Of a stretch of DNA of 64,000 nucleotides, positions 41,027 to 52,954 are shown in pieces. The DNA is from Martelella mediterranea (lineage in GTDB: Bacteria; Pseudomonadota; Alphaproteobacteria; Rhizobiales; Rhizobiaceae), in assembly GCF_021021415.1 (NCBI RefSeq), contig NZ_JAINWJ010000049.1, positions 1 through 64,000 of the forward strand, in the 5' to 3' direction. The position numbers and the translations under genes are program-made. Position 1 is the first letter of the stretch; each line of letters opens with the position of its first letter. The notes beneath the pieces were generated by a model that was not told the origin of the DNA, made no database searches, and worked only from the letters and a program-made list of their open reading frames with translations.

Positions 41027-42307
41027 ATGAGCAAAGTCGGCGGTAACAATGGCGGTGACTCGAAGAACACGCTCTATTGTTCCTTTTGCGGAAAGAGTCA
41101 GCACGAAGTCCGTAAGCTGATCGCTGGCCCGACGGTTTTCATCTGCGATGAATGCGTCGAGCTGTGCATGGACATCATCCGCGAGGAAAACAAGACCTCG
41201 ATGGTGAAGTCGAGCGACGGGGTGCCCACGCCGCAGGAGATCATGGAGGTTCTGGACGAGTATGTGATCGGGCAGAACCACGCCAAGCGCATTCTGTCGG
41301 TGGCGGTCCACAACCACTACAAGCGGCTCGCCCATGCCTCCAAGGGCGGCGGCGAGATCGAGCTTTCGAAGTCCAACATCCTGCTCGTCGGCCCGACCGG
41401 CTGCGGCAAGACCTATCTTGCCCAGACGCTTGCCCGCATCATCGACGTGCCGTTCACCATGGCGGATGCGACGACGCTGACGGAAGCCGGCTATGTCGGC
41501 GAGGATGTCGAAAACATCATCCTGAAACTGCTGCAGTCGGCCGATTACAATGTCGAGCGCGCCCAGCGCGGCATCGTCTATATCGACGAAGTCGACAAGA
41601 TTTCGCGCAAGTCCGACAATCCCTCGATCACCCGTGACGTTTCGGGCGAGGGCGTTCAGCAGGCGCTGTTGAAGATCATGGAAGGCACGGTTGCCTCCGT
41701 GCCGCCGCAGGGCGGGCGCAAGCATCCGCAGCAGGAATTCCTGCAGGTCGACACCACCAACATCCTGTTCCTGTGCGGCGGCGCGTTCGCGGGCCTCGAC
41801 AAGGTCATCTCGGCGCGCGGCGAGCGCACCTCGATCGGCTTCGGCGCATCGGTCAAGGCCGCCGATGACCGCCGCGTCGGCGATGTGCTGCGAGAGCTGG
41901 AGCCGGAGGACCTGGTCAAGTTCGGGCTGATCCCCGAATTCATCGGCCGTCTGCCGGTGATCGCGACGCTGGAAGACCTTGATGAGGCGGCGCTGATGCA
42001 GATCCTGACCGAGCCGAAGAATGCTCTGGTCAAGCAGTATCAGCGGCTGTTCGAAATGGAGGATGTCGAGCTGACATTCCACGAGGACGCGCTGCTCGCC
42101 ATTGCGCGCCGCGCAATCGAACGCAAGACCGGCGCGCGCGGCCTGCGCTCGATCATGGAGAAGATCCTGCTCGACACCATGTTCGAACTGCCGGCCATGA
42201 AGGGCGTTCGCGAAGTGGTGATCTCGGACGAGGTGGTCGAAGGAACGGCGCAGCCGCTCTACATCTATGAGAATCGCTCGGGCGACAAGGCCAATGCCTC
42301 GGCCTGA
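41027..42307 (+). CDS. clpX: Clp protease ATP-binding subunit ClpX
   Basis: A 426-residue AAA+ unfoldase that feeds substrates to ClpP. The N-terminal zinc-binding domain has [10 protein letters not shown] and [10 protein letters not shown] (about 18-44, four cysteines). The AAA+ core has Walker A GPTGCGKT (about 121-128), Walker [11 protein letters not shown] (about 182-191), sensor and arginine-finger regions in FIGRLP, and the small C-terminal domain. The start ATG 41027 follows a GGAAGGAAG site. All residues expected for activity are present. Confidence 0.97.
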   Translation: MSKVGGNNGGDSKNTLYCSFCGKSQHEVRKLIAGPTVFICDECVELCMDIIREENKTSMVKSSDGVPTPQEIMEVLDEYVIGQNHAKRILSVAVHNHYKRLAHASKGGGEIELSKSNILLVGPTGCGKTYLAQTLARIIDVPFTMADATTLTEAGYVGEDVENIILKLLQSADYNVERAQRGIVYIDEVDKISRKSDNPSITRDVSGEGVQQALLKIMEGTVASVPPQGGRKHPQQEFLQVDTTNILFLCGGAFAGLDKVISARGERTSIGFGASVKAADDRRVGDVLRELEPEDLVKFGLIPEFIGRLPVIATLEDLDEAALMQILTEPKNALVKQYQRLFEMEDVELTFHEDALLAIARRAIERKTGARGLRSIMEKILLDTMFELPAMKGVREVVISDEVVEGTAQPLYIYENRSGDKANASA

Positions 42308-42558
42308 GGCAGACGCTTTCTGACTATATCTGGCGCGGGCAGGGCGATTTCATCGTCCTGCCCGCGTCGTTTCAGGGCGCATCCGGCACGAAACGGCGCG
42401 GATTGCCGGTTTGTTCCGCCGAATTCGCGGTACAGCTTGAAATCGACCTTCCAAAGCGCCACTTGTTCCGCAACAATCGAGAAGAAATCAACGGGTTGCT
42501 CCCAACGGCCCGTCAATACTGCCCGGTCTTCCTCCGGGCGGTCGGAAAGGAAAAAGAC

Positions 42559-44976
42559 ATGACGCAGAACGCGCCAGCAGCGGAAGCCGCCGCTTATCCC
42601 GTGTTGCCCTTGCGTGACATCGTGGTTTTCCCCCACATGATCGTTCCGCTGTTCGTCGGCCGCGAGAAGTCCATCCGCGCGCTGGAAGAAGTGATGAACG
42701 CCGATCGCCAGATCATGCTCGTCACCCAGATCAATGCCGGCGATGACGATCCGGAACCCGACGCGCTGTATCGTATCGGCACCATCGCCAACGTCCTGCA
42801 ATTGCTGAAATTGCCCGACGGGACCGTCAAGGTTCTGGTCGAGGGCAAGGCGCGTGCGCAGATCGACGATGTCCGTCTTGAGAACGACTTCTACGAAGCC
42901 AATGCCAGCGTGCTGGCCGAACCGGAAGAAGATACCGTCGAAATCGAGGCGTTGTCGCGCTCGGTGGTGTCCGAATTCGAGAACTATGTGAAGCTGAACA
43001 AGAAGGTTTCGCCCGAGGTTGTCGGCGCCGCCGGCCAGATCGAGGACTACTCGAAGCTTGCCGACACGGTGGCCTCGCATCTCGCGATCAAGCTGACCGA
43101 GAAGCAGGAAATGCTGGAAACCACCAGCGTGAAGAGCCGCCTGGAAAAGGCGCTCGGCTTCATGGAAGGCGAAATCTCGGTCCTTCAGGTCGAAAAGCGC
43201 ATCCGGACCCGCGTCAAGCGGCAGATGGAGAAGACCCAGCGCGAGTATTATCTGAATGAGCAGATGAAGGCCATTCAGAAGGAACTCGGCGAGGGCGAGG
43301 ATGGCCGCGACGAAATGGCCGAGCTCGAAGAGCGCATCAAGAAGACCAAGCTCTCCAAGGAAGCCCGTGAAAAGGCCGATGCGGAGATGAAGAAGCTGCG
43401 CAACATGAGCCCGATGTCGGCCGAATCGACCGTCGTGCGCAATTACCTCGACTGGCTGACGGGCCTTCCGTGGAATTCGAAGTCGAAGATCAAGCGTGAT
43501 CTGAAGGCGGCCGAAAAGGTGCTGGAGGAAGATCACTTCGGTCTCGAAAAGGTCAAGGAACGCGTGGTCGAGTATCTCGCCGTGCAGGCGCGCGCCAAGA
43601 AACTCAAGGGCCCGATCCTGTGCCTCGTCGGCCCGCCCGGCGTGGGCAAGACCTCGCTCGCCCAGTCGATCGCCAAGGCGACCGGCCGCGAATATGTGCG
43701 CATGGCGCTTGGCGGTGTGCGTGACGAGGCTGAGATTCGTGGTCACCGCCGGACCTATATCGGTTCGATGCCCGGCAAGATCGTGCAGTCGATGAAGAAG
43801 GTCGGCAAGAGCAATCCGCTGTTCCTGCTTGATGAAATCGACAAGATGGGCGCCGATTTCCGCGGCGATCCGTCATCGGCCCTGCTTGAGGTGCTGGATC
43901 CGGAACAGAACGCGACGTTCATGGACCACTATCTCGAGGTCGAATACGATCTGTCGAACGTGATGTTCATCACCACGGCGAACACGCTCGATATTCCGGG
44001 CCCGCTGATGGACCGTATGGAGATCATCCGCATCGCCGGCTACACCGAGGACGAGAAGCTGGAAATTGCCCGTCGTCACCTTCTGCCGAAGGCGATCCGC
44101 GAGCATGCTCTGAAGCCCGAGGAGTTCTCGGTCGATGACGGCGCGCTGACCCGCACGATCCAGCAGTATACCCGCGAGGCGGGCGTGCGCAGCCTTGAGC
44201 GCGAGCTGATGAAGCTCGCCCGCAAGGCCGTGACCGAAATCGTCAAAGGCGACAAGACCGAGGTCCATGTCACCGCGGACAATCTGCACGACTATCTCGG
44301 CGTCCAGCGCTATCGCCACGGCGAGGCGGAAGGCGACGATCAGGTCGGCATTGTCACCGGTCTTGCCTGGACGGAAGTCGGCGGCGAACTGCTGACGATC
44401 GAAGGCGTGATGATGCCGGGCAAGGGCCGCATGACGGTTACCGGCAATCTGCGCGACGTGATGAAGGAATCGATTTCTGCGGCGGCATCCTATGTCCGCT
44501 CGCGCGCCGTCGATTTCGGAATCAAGCCGCCTATGTTCGACAAGAACGACATTCACGTTCACGTTCCGGAAGGCGCCACGCCCAAGGACGGTCCGTCGGC
44601 GGGCGTCGCCATGGCGACAGCCATCGTCTCGGTCATGACCGGCATTCCGGTCAACCGCAACGTGGCGATGACGGGCGAGATCACGCTGCGCGGCCGGGTT
44701 CTGCCGATCGGCGGTCTGAAGGAGAAGCTGCTTGCGGCGCTGCGCGCCGGCATCACCAAGGTGTTGATCCCCGAAGAGAACGCCAAGGACCTGCCGGACA
44801 TTCCGGACAACGTCAAGAACGGTCTCGAGATCGTCCCGGTATCGCGCATGGGCGAGGTACTTCAGCACGCGTTGCTGGAGGTTCCCAAGCCCATCGAATG
44901 GGATCCGGAAGCGGATCCGGTCGCGATTTCGAGCGATGAATCGGAAGGCGACTCGGTCAAATCCGTGGCCCATTGA
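42559..44976 (+). CDS. lon: ATP-dependent protease Lon
   Basis: An 805-residue Lon protease that degrades misfolded and regulatory proteins. The N-terminal substrate domain starts [20 protein letters not shown] (about 13-32). The AAA+ domain has Walker [13 protein letters not shown] (about 355-366) and Walker [12 protein letters not shown]. The C-terminal peptidase carries the Ser/Lys dyad: Ser in [14 protein letters not shown] and Lys in [18 protein letters not shown] 42559 follows GGAAAGGAAA and gives the family N-terminus; the longer frame starting 42403 lacks a site. It is followed by hup after about 200 bases. Confidence 0.97.
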   Translation: MTQNAPAAEAAAYPVLPLRDIVVFPHMIVPLFVGREKSIRALEEVMNADRQIMLVTQINAGDDDPEPDALYRIGTIANVLQLLKLPDGTVKVLVEGKARAQIDDVRLENDFYEANASVLAEPEEDTVEIEALSRSVVSEFENYVKLNKKVSPEVVGAAGQIEDYSKLADTVASHLAIKLTEKQEMLETTSVKSRLEKALGFMEGEISVLQVEKRIRTRVKRQMEKTQREYYLNEQMKAIQKELGEGEDGRDEMAELEERIKKTKLSKEAREKADAEMKKLRNMSPMSAESTVVRNYLDWLTGLPWNSKSKIKRDLKAAEKVLEEDHFGLEKVKERVVEYLAVQARAKKLKGPILCLVGPPGVGKTSLAQSIAKATGREYVRMALGGVRDEAEIRGHRRTYIGSMPGKIVQSMKKVGKSNPLFLLDEIDKMGADFRGDPSSALLEVLDPEQNATFMDHYLEVEYDLSNVMFITTANTLDIPGPLMDRMEIIRIAGYTEDEKLEIARRHLLPKAIREHALKPEEFSVDDGALTRTIQQYTREAGVRSLERELMKLARKAVTEIVKGDKTEVHVTADNLHDYLGVQRYRHGEAEGDDQVGIVTGLAWTEVGGELLTIEGVMMPGKGRMTVTGNLRDVMKESISAAASYVRSRAVDFGIKPPMFDKNDIHVHVPEGATPKDGPSAGVAMATAIVSVMTGIPVNRNVAMTGEITLRGRVLPIGGLKEKLLAALRAGITKVLIPEENAKDLPDIPDNVKNGLEIVPVSRMGEVLQHALLEVPKPIEWDPEADPVAISSDESEGDSVKSVAH

Positions 44977-45183
44977 GGTCGAACAATTGCCACTTTTCAC
45001 GGGCTCCTGTGGAAAAGGGGCGCAGGAGGCCGGTTTTCAACCGGCCTTTTGCGTGCAAAATGCCCCAAACCCCTTGCAATTCCCTGCCACGCAAGGCTTT
45101 TGAATTGCAGCGGGCTTTGGTGGAGTGTAACTAAACCCCTGAGACAAGACCTCGTTTCGAACCATTTGAGAAAGGGTGGAAAC

Positions 45184-45459
45184 ATGAACAAGAGTGAACT
45201 CGTAGCATCCGTAGCTGAAAAGGCCGGCCTGTCGAAGACCGACGCGGCTTCCGCTGTTGACGCTGTATTCGACGCCGTTCAGGGCGAACTGAAGAATGGC
45301 GGCGAAGTCCGTCTTGCCGGCTTCGGCGCCTTCACGGTCTCCCACAGCGCCGCGCGCAAGGGCCGCAACCCCTCGACGGGCGCCGAAGTTGATATCCCGG
45401 CGCGCAACGTTCCGAAGTTCACGGCCGGCAAGGGCCTCAAGGAAGCTTGCAACTCCTGA
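45184..45459 (+). CDS. hup: HU family DNA-binding protein
   Basis: A 91-residue nucleoid protein of the HU family that bends DNA as a dimer. The start MNKSELVASVAEKAGLSKTD and the signature GFGAFTVSHSAARKGRNPSTG (about 47-67, the DNA-binding arm) are standard. It follows lon, the usual alphaproteobacterial order. A GGGTGGA site lies upstream of the ATG. A TTGCAG...TAACTA promoter-like pair around 45105-45135 may drive it alone. A strong terminator follows directly. Confidence 0.96.
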   Translation: MNKSELVASVAEKAGLSKTDAASAVDAVFDAVQGELKNGGEVRLAGFGAFTVSHSAARKGRNPSTGAEVDIPARNVPKFTAGKGLKEACNS

Positions 45460-45476
45460 TCTCGCTGTTTGGCGAA

Positions 45477-45507
45477 AAACCCGGAGCCTCGCGTTCCGGG
45501 TTTTTTT
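45477..45507 (+). terminator. Intrinsic terminator after hup
   Basis: AACCCGGA pairs with TCCGGGTT around a short loop, followed by seven T. It lies 20 bases after the hup stop and ends the protease block's transcript. Confidence 0.88.
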
Positions 45508-45722
45508 ATATTTAAGTTAGTTAGTATAAACTTACATAAAGTGGCAGTGTCCATCGCCATTTGATCCGGTCAGACCTTGCCTGGTTGAAAAACTTGCTTT
45601 GCGCTTCATATCATGAAGTCAGGCCGTTGATGTCCGGGCCTGGGCCTGGACGTATTACGGGATGTTTTTCATGCTATGCTAATATGTCATAGAGGATCTT
45701 GCCGGTATCAGGACGAGCGCCA

Positions 45723-48700
45723 TTGAATAGCCCCCTGAAGCCCAATGCGGAGGAGAAGCGCCTCGCGGCGCTGCGGAAGCTCGAGGTGATCGACACGCAG
45801 CCGGAGGCGGAGTTCGATGCGCTCGCCAGGGCGGCGGCACTGGTTTGCGGCACGCCCGTTTCCCTGATTTCGCTGATCGACAGGGATCGCCAGTGGTTCA
45901 AGGCGAATGTCGGCCTTGAAGGTCTGGTGGAGACCGAGCGGCGCCTTTCGTTTTGCACCCACGCCATCGAAGGCGAGGGGCTTTTTGAGGTTGGCGATGC
46001 CCGCAAGGATGAGCGCTTCGCGGCAAACCCCTTCGTTACGGGAGATCCCGGGATCCGCTTTTACGCCGGCGTGCCGCTGAAGCTCTCCGGCGGTGAGAAT
46101 GTCGGTTCTCTCTGCGTTATCGATATGGAAGCGCGCAGCCTTTCGGACGAGCAGCGGCAGATTCTGAGCCATCTTGCGGAAGCGACGGCCAGGGCGCTGG
46201 AGATGCGCCGAGCGTTCCTGCACGAGAATGAACTGCTGGCCGCCGCGGCCGAGACGCAATCGATCCTGCAAAACAGCGAGGATGCGATTGTCACCATGGA
46301 TATGGGCGGCCGGATCACCCGGTGGAACAGGGCCGCCGAGCGGATGTTCGGCTATGCGGCTGATGAGGCCCTGGGTGCTTCGGCAGGCATCATGTCCGGC
46401 GACGATGCCGCCGCCTACGACCCATATGCGCGGCTGAGGGAACTCGGCAACGCCCGCACGGTCCGCACGGAACGCAGGCACAGGGATGGATCGGTCATTC
46501 CGGTTTCCGTGTCGATCGGTCCGGTGGTCTCCGAAGACGGTGATATCGTCGGCGCCACCGAAATCATCCGCGACATTTCGGATATCCTGGCGACGCAGAA
46601 CGAGCTTTCGCAAGCGGAACAGCGACTGCGCCGGCTCTATCAGGCCACGCCGGCCATGCTTCACGCCCTCGACCCCGACGGCCGGCTTTTGAGCGTCAGC
46701 GATCGCTGGCTTGAGATGATGGGCTATTGTCGGGAGGATGTGCTCGGCCGGCCGCTCGCGAACTTCATGCCGGAGCCGTCGGCGCGCCGCTTCCGCGCTG
46801 AGCTGTTGCCGGCGCTTGCGAACGAAGGACATTACGAGGATGTCGAGGCGCAGATGACCACCCGTTCCGGCGCGGTGATCGATGTCCTGCTTTCGGCCGT
46901 GATCGAACGCGGTGCTTCAGGAGAGGTGCTGCGGTCAATCGGCATTGTCGAAAACATCACCTATCGCCGGCAGATCGAAATGGCGTTGCGGGCAGAACGG
47001 CGCAGGCTCGGCCAGATCATCGAGGGCACCAGCGCGGGCACATGGGAGTGGAACGTCGCCACCGGCGAGAACCGGGTGAATGAGGAATGGGCGGCCATGC
47101 TGGGCTATACGCTGAAGGAGCTCGCGCCCGTCACCATCGATGCCTTCCGGGACCGCATTCACCCCGATGACCGGCCGCTGCTCGACGCGCGGATTGACGC
47201 GCATTTCAGCGGCGAGAACGATAATTACGAAGCCGAGCTGCGCGTACGCCACAAACAGGGGCACTGGGTATGGATCGCCACACGCGGGCGCGTGCTTGCG
47301 CGCCTGAGCGATGGCCGGCCGGAGTGGATGTTTGGCATCCATGTGGACATCACGGTCCAGAAGCGCAGGGAAGAGGAACTCCGCCTGAGCAAGGAGCTTC
47401 TCGACCGCACGGGCCAAGTGGCTGGCGTCGGCGGCTGGGAGCTGGACCTGCTGGAAGGCAGGTTGCGCTGGTCGAAAGAGACCTGTCGGATTCACGACGT
47501 CGAACCGGATTTCGAGCCAGGTCTCGACGAGGCGATCAATTTCTATGCGTCGGATTCGCAACCCCTCATTCTGACTGCGGTTGAAAAATGCATCGCCACG
47601 GGCGAGGGGTGGGACCTGGAGCTGCAACTTGTTACCGCCAAGGGCAGGTTGCTTTGGGTCCGCGCCGTCGGCTCGGCGGAATTCCTGGACGGCAAGGCCG
47701 TCCGGCTGGTCGGAACATTTCAGGATATCAGCGAGACGGTAGCCCAGCGCAAGGCGCTGGAAGACGTCAACCAACTCTTCGCGGTGGCGACCCAAACGGG
47801 CAGGATCGGTATATGGGACGCCGACCTCGTTACAGGAAAGACGGACTATTCCGATATCTGGTGCGAATTGATCGGCTATACCCGTGAAGAGGTTTCGGAC
47901 AGCGGAACGGCCTGGCAATCCTTCATCCATCCCGACGACATGGAGCGCGCACTGGCGGCGGATGCCGCCCATGTTCGCGGCGAGGCGCCGATCTTCGAGG
48001 AACAGTTCCGGATGCGCCACAAGGATGGTCGGTGGATCTGGATCCTCGACCGCGGGCTGGTCACCGAACGGGACGAGGACGGCCGGCCGCTGCGCATGAT
48101 CGGGACCCACACCGACATCACCCGGCAAAAGGAGCAGGAGGTCGAGCGGCTCCTGAACGCAGAGCGCATGGCGATCGCTGCCGACAATGGCGGCATCGGC
48201 ATATGGGAGATAAACCTCTCCACCAATGAGGCAAGCTGGGACGCCGGCATGTACCGCCTGTACGGATTGCCGCCGGATACCCCAACCCCTCTGGCCGTTC
48301 TATGGCGGCGCTACACGCTTGAAGAGGATGTCACCCGTCTGGTGGATGCCGTCAGGCGCGCCATCGACAATGACGGTCAGCTCGACGAGGAATACCGGAT
48401 TGTCTGGCCGGATGGCTCGCTCCATCATCTGCGCGCCTCGGCGCGGGTGGTGCGTGGCGTTGATGGGGGGCCGGATCGCTTCATCGGCGTCACCTGGGAG
48501 GTCACCGACGAGCGACAACTGGCGCTTGAGCTTGCGGAGCAGCACGAGCTTATGCGGGTCACGCTGGATTCGATCGGCGATGCCGTGATCACGGCGGATG
48601 CGGACGGCATGATCCGTTGGCTGAACCCGATCGCCGAGCATATGACCGGATGGTCCGCGGCGGATGTCGAGGGCGAGCCGTCACACCGCGTTTTCCGAAT

Positions 48701-50207
48701 CATTCGCGAAGACAGCCGCGAACCGGCAGTGGATCCGATCCGCGCCTGCCTGGAACTGAGGCAGGTGGTTGGTCTGCCGGAAGATACTGTCCTGATTTCG
48801 CGCGACGAACGGGAGTTCGCGATCGAGGATTCCTGCGCGCCGATCAGGAGCGAGGAGGGCGAGATCCTGGGCGCCGTATTGGTGTTTCGCGATGTCAGCG
48901 AACAAAGACGGCTGGCGCGCGAGATGTCCTATCGCGCCAACCATGATCAGCTCACCGGACTTATCAACCGTTCGGAATTCGAGCGGCGGATGCACAGGAC
49001 ACTCGATGCGGCTCGTACCGGCGGTCCCGAATCGGCGCTGCTGTTCATCGACCTCGACCGGTTCAAGATCGTCAATGACAGTTGCGGCCATGCCGTGGGC
49101 GACGAGTTGCTGATCAAGATCAGCCGGCTGATGCAGGGCGTGATCCGGGCGAACGACGCTCTCGCGCGTCTCGGCGGCGATGAGTTCGCCGTGATCATCG
49201 AAAACTGTCCCATCGATATCGCCCAGAACATCGCCCAGAAAATCTGCGACGCGGTCGCCGATTTCGTTCTGGTTCACGAGGGCAAGCACTACCGGATCGG
49301 CGCCAGTATAGGTCTCGCCCGGATCGATGCGGCCGCGTCGAGCGTTGCGACGATCCTTCAGGAGGCAGACGCCGCCTGTTATGCGGCGAAGGAGGAGGGA
49401 CGCAACCGGGTTCATGTCTGGAGAGACTATGACGAGGCTGTGAGATCCCTGGTCGGCCAGACGAGTTGGGTCACCCGCATAGAGGAGGCGCTGGAGGAGG
49501 ATGGCTTTGTCCTCTATGCCCAGAAGATCGTCCCGTTTTCCGGAACGGGCGGCAAGACCCATGTCGAACTCCTGCTGCGCATGATCGGCGACAATGGCGA
49601 GGTTATTCCGCCCAGCGCCTTTCTGCCGGCCTCCGAGCGCTTCAATCTCGCGACCCGGATAGATCGCTGGGTGCTCGCCCATGCGCTGGAATGGATGGCG
49701 TCGGCCGGTGCCGGTCCCCAGAGCGTCGTGTCGGTGAATGTCTCGGGCCAGTCGGTCGGCGACCGCGGGTTTCACCGTTTCGCTTTGGAATTGCTTGATG
49801 GGGCAAGCGAGGCGGTGCGCCGCAGCCTGTGCCTGGAAATCACCGAGACATCGGTGATCTCCAACATGGCCGAGGCCATGGAATTCATTCGGGCGCTGCG
49901 TGAACGCGGCGTGATGATCGCGCTTGATGATTTCGGTGCCGGTTCCTCCTCCTTCAGCTACCTCAAGCGCTTTTCGATCGATTTTCTCAAGATCGACGGC
50001 CAGTTTGCCCAGGGGCTGCTGACCCATCCCGTCGACGAGGCGACGATACGGTGTTTCGTGGAGATGGCCCGGATACTGCGCATTCAGACGATTGCTGAAT
50101 ATGTTTCCGATGATAAGATCGCCGCGCGTCTCAGGGATCTGGGCGTCGATCTGGCGCAGGGCTATGCCTATCACCTTCCCGAACCGGCGGCCGGACTCAA
50201 GCTATAG
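45723..50207 (+). CDS. GAF/multi-PAS sensor with GGDEF and EAL domains
   Basis: A 1494-residue cytosolic cyclic-di-GMP enzyme without membrane helices. An N-terminal GAF domain (about 25-160) is followed by seven PAS/PAC modules (about 180-1070, e.g. ILQNSEDAIVTMD, LYQATPAMLHALD, IIEGTSAGTWEWN, WELDLLEG, GIWDADLVTG, GIWEINLSTN, TLDSIGDAVITAD). A GGDEF domain (about 1080-1235, LGGDEFAV intact) and an EAL domain (about 1255-1490) complete it. In EAL the motif reads ELL, but the Glu and the LEITETS, DDFGAGSS and DFLKIDG metal sites are kept, so phosphodiesterase activity is plausible. TTG 45723 was chosen for an AGGA site; TTG 45699 is possible. The input signal is unknown. Confidence 0.9.
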   Translation: MNSPLKPNAEEKRLAALRKLEVIDTQPEAEFDALARAAALVCGTPVSLISLIDRDRQWFKANVGLEGLVETERRLSFCTHAIEGEGLFEVGDARKDERFAANPFVTGDPGIRFYAGVPLKLSGGENVGSLCVIDMEARSLSDEQRQILSHLAEATARALEMRRAFLHENELLAAAAETQSILQNSEDAIVTMDMGGRITRWNRAAERMFGYAADEALGASAGIMSGDDAAAYDPYARLRELGNARTVRTERRHRDGSVIPVSVSIGPVVSEDGDIVGATEIIRDISDILATQNELSQAEQRLRRLYQATPAMLHALDPDGRLLSVSDRWLEMMGYCREDVLGRPLANFMPEPSARRFRAELLPALANEGHYEDVEAQMTTRSGAVIDVLLSAVIERGASGEVLRSIGIVENITYRRQIEMALRAERRRLGQIIEGTSAGTWEWNVATGENRVNEEWAAMLGYTLKELAPVTIDAFRDRIHPDDRPLLDARIDAHFSGENDNYEAELRVRHKQGHWVWIATRGRVLARLSDGRPEWMFGIHVDITVQKRREEELRLSKELLDRTGQVAGVGGWELDLLEGRLRWSKETCRIHDVEPDFEPGLDEAINFYASDSQPLILTAVEKCIATGEGWDLELQLVTAKGRLLWVRAVGSAEFLDGKAVRLVGTFQDISETVAQRKALEDVNQLFAVATQTGRIGIWDADLVTGKTDYSDIWCELIGYTREEVSDSGTAWQSFIHPDDMERALAADAAHVRGEAPIFEEQFRMRHKDGRWIWILDRGLVTERDEDGRPLRMIGTHTDITRQKEQEVERLLNAERMAIAADNGGIGIWEINLSTNEASWDAGMYRLYGLPPDTPTPLAVLWRRYTLEEDVTRLVDAVRRAIDNDGQLDEEYRIVWPDGSLHHLRASARVVRGVDGGPDRFIGVTWEVTDERQLALELAEQHELMRVTLDSIGDAVITADADGMIRWLNPIAEHMTGWSAADVEGEPSHRVFRIIREDSREPAVDPIRACLELRQVVGLPEDTVLISRDEREFAIEDSCAPIRSEEGEILGAVLVFRDVSEQRRLAREMSYRANHDQLTGLINRSEFERRMHRTLDAARTGGPESALLFIDLDRFKIVNDSCGHAVGDELLIKISRLMQGVIRANDALARLGGDEFAVIIENCPIDIAQNIAQKICDAVADFVLVHEGKHYRIGASIGLARIDAAASSVATILQEADAACYAAKEEGRNRVHVWRDYDEAVRSLVGQTSWVTRIEEALEEDGFVLYAQKIVPFSGTGGKTHVELLLRMIGDNGEVIPPSAFLPASERFNLATRIDRWVLAHALEWMASAGAGPQSVVSVNVSGQSVGDRGFHRFALELLDGASEAVRRSLCLEITETSVISNMAEAMEFIRALRERGVMIALDDFGAGSSSFSYLKRFSIDFLKIDGQFAQGLLTHPVDEATIRCFVEMARILRIQTIAEYVSDDKIAARLRDLGVDLAQGYAYHLPEPAAGLKL

Positions 50208-50320
50208 CCGCACTCCCGGTTCCGGGGCGGTTCCCGTGGCGGGGCTTCTCGAATTCACCCGCCAGGCAGACAGCATCAGGGATCATCAAAACGCTTGACC
50301 GCGGCTCAAATCTGTTGCAC

Positions 50321-50345
50321 TAGGTACCGTACCGTACGTTACCTA
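50321..50345. promoter_or_regulatory. Operator-like palindrome upstream of the TetR gene
   Basis: The left arm TAGGTACCGTAC (50321-50332) and the right arm GTACGTTACCTA (50334-50345) are complementary at 11 of 12 positions around a single central C. The element ends immediately before the first possible start codon of the TetR-type gene. This is the usual position and form of a TetR-family autoregulatory operator. Confidence 0.7.
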
Positions 50346-50366
50346 TTGGAGAAAGAGAGCCGTTCC

Positions 50367-50990
50367 GTGGTCGAGGACAGCGACATCGAGGCCCATTTTT
50401 CGCCCCGCCAGCAGGCGGTGCTCGAGCAGGCGCTGCGGCTTCTGGTCGAGGGCGGCGAGAAATCCGTGACGACGGCGGGTATCGCGCGCGCGGCAAGCTG
50501 CTCGAAGGAAAGCCTCTACAAATGGTTCGGCGATCGTGACGGTCTGCTGGCGGCCATGGTCGCCTATCAGGCCAGCAAGGTGCGCACCTTCGAAAGCGCA
50601 GGCCATCGCCTTGATAGCGACGAACTCAAGCGGCATCTCCAGACATTCGGACAGGATCTGCTGGAAGTGCTTTCCGGCGATGTGTCGCTGGCGCTGAACC
50701 GGCTGGCGATCGGCCGGGTGACGCGGGATGGACAGAAGCTCGGCCGCATGCTTCTGGAACGGGGCCGGGCGCAGATCGACCAGCGCGCCCGCGCGCTTCT
50801 GGAAGACGGCAGACGCTCCGGCGTGCTGCTGTTCGACAATGGCGACGAGGCTTACCGTGTGCTTTACGGGCTGATCGTCGGCGACAGCCATGTGCGCCAG
50901 CTTCTGGGCGAGCCCGCCGACCGCGGCATGTTCCAGCGCCGCGCCGAGCGTGCGGTTGAACGTTTCTGGCTGCTTTACGCGGCCAAGTGA
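50367..50990 (+). CDS. TetR/AcrR family transcriptional regulator
   Basis: A regulator of about 207 residues. The N-terminal helix-turn-helix (about 10-60) reads QQAVLEQALRLLVEGGEKSVTTAGIA, followed by RAASCSKESLYKWFGDRDGLLAAM, the TetR recognition-helix pattern. The C-terminal ligand domain (about 65-205) is helical and of a TetR_C type seen in rhizobia next to ilvC. GTG 50367 after GAGAAAGAGAG was chosen; TTG 50346 is an alternative. It sits right behind a 25-base palindrome, suggesting autoregulation, and 58 bases before ilvC on the same strand. The effector is unknown. Confidence 0.85.
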   Translation: MVEDSDIEAHFSPRQQAVLEQALRLLVEGGEKSVTTAGIARAASCSKESLYKWFGDRDGLLAAMVAYQASKVRTFESAGHRLDSDELKRHLQTFGQDLLEVLSGDVSLALNRLAIGRVTRDGQKLGRMLLERGRAQIDQRARALLEDGRRSGVLLFDNGDEAYRVLYGLIVGDSHVRQLLGEPADRGMFQRRAERAVERFWLLYAAK

Positions 50991-51015
50991 ATTGACGCCG
51001 CCTTGGGGCGGTTGA

Positions 51016-52068
<1,053 letters not shown>

Positions 52069-52094
52069 GTCTTTCGCCTAAGCGATTTAGGAGA

Positions 52095-52124
52095 AGCCGG
52101 AGCCGAAAAGCGCTCCGGCTTTTT
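52095..52124 (+). terminator. Intrinsic terminator after ilvC
   Basis: AGCCGGAGC pairs with GCTCCGGCT, with one bulged base, around a short A-rich loop, followed by TTTT. It lies 27 bases after the ilvC stop. Confidence 0.85.
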
Positions 52125-52334
52125 CGTATGACGCGTTCTTTCTGAGTGTGTCTCCACGAGCGATTGCCTTGAGGGCCTCTTTTGTGAGGCGCAGCAGCCC
52201 GTCATCCAACCGCCCTGGTGACCAGACGACAACACGGTTGCTCTAAAAGTCAGGCGAATGATGTTAGCCTGCACACGCTTGGCCAGCCTTCCGCATGACC
52301 TTTTCAGGCAGCGGACCACAAAGGGAATCAGCGA

Positions 52335-52748
52335 ATGTCCTCAGCCGGCAAAACCAGAAGTCTTGCAGGGATGATCCGGACACACGGAATCATTCTCGGA
52401 ACAGAGCGCTACGATGCCTGCCTGCGGTTCTATCGCGACATTCTTGAACTGCCCGTCTGGTTCGAGAAGGAGCGATTGTGCTGTCTGCATTTCGGCGACG
52501 GCTATCTGATGATCGAAACCGGCGGGTTTGCCCGCGACGCGCGCAAACCCAACACCGAAAACCCAACCATGTTGCGGCTCAACGTCGAGGACGTTGATGC
52601 GGCGGCCGATGTGCTCGAAGCCCGCGGCGTCGCCGTTACCCGCAAATCGTTCGATTGGGGCACTGTTGCGACCTTCATCGACCCCGACGGCAATGCCTGC
52701 GAGCTCAAGGACGCAGGCGATCCGTTCTTTGCGCGCGCGGAAGAATGA
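52335..52748 (+). CDS. VOC/glyoxalase-fold protein
   Basis: A 137-residue single-domain vicinal-oxygen-chelate protein. GIILGTERYDACLRFYRDILELPVWFE (about 17-43, in part) begins the first beta-alpha-beta-beta unit, and the second ends FIDPDGNACELKDAG (about 114-128), with the usual metal-type Glu in ACEL. The family includes glyoxalases, dioxygenases and antibiotic-resistance binding proteins; the substrate cannot be told. AGGGAA before ATG 52335 supports this start; ATG 52371 is possible. It stands alone between ilvC and the aminotransferase, about 270 bases after ilvC. Confidence 0.82.
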   Translation: MSSAGKTRSLAGMIRTHGIILGTERYDACLRFYRDILELPVWFEKERLCCLHFGDGYLMIETGGFARDARKPNTENPTMLRLNVEDVDAAADVLEARGVAVTRKSFDWGTVATFIDPDGNACELKDAGDPFFARAEE

Positions 52749-52954
52749 AGCCACGCACCGTGATGGGCTTCGAGCGCTTGCAGTTGCGCGACAAGTGATC
52801 ATAAAGTTGCCGTGCTTGATCCCGCTGAGACTGAAAATTACGTCAGTCCGCTGTTTCATGCGCTTTTATTGCCGAAAAATAGGTCAGCATTATTGACTTA
52901 AATCCCGTGCTGTGTTGATCTTCCCGGCACAAAAAGACGTTTGAGGAAACCCCC

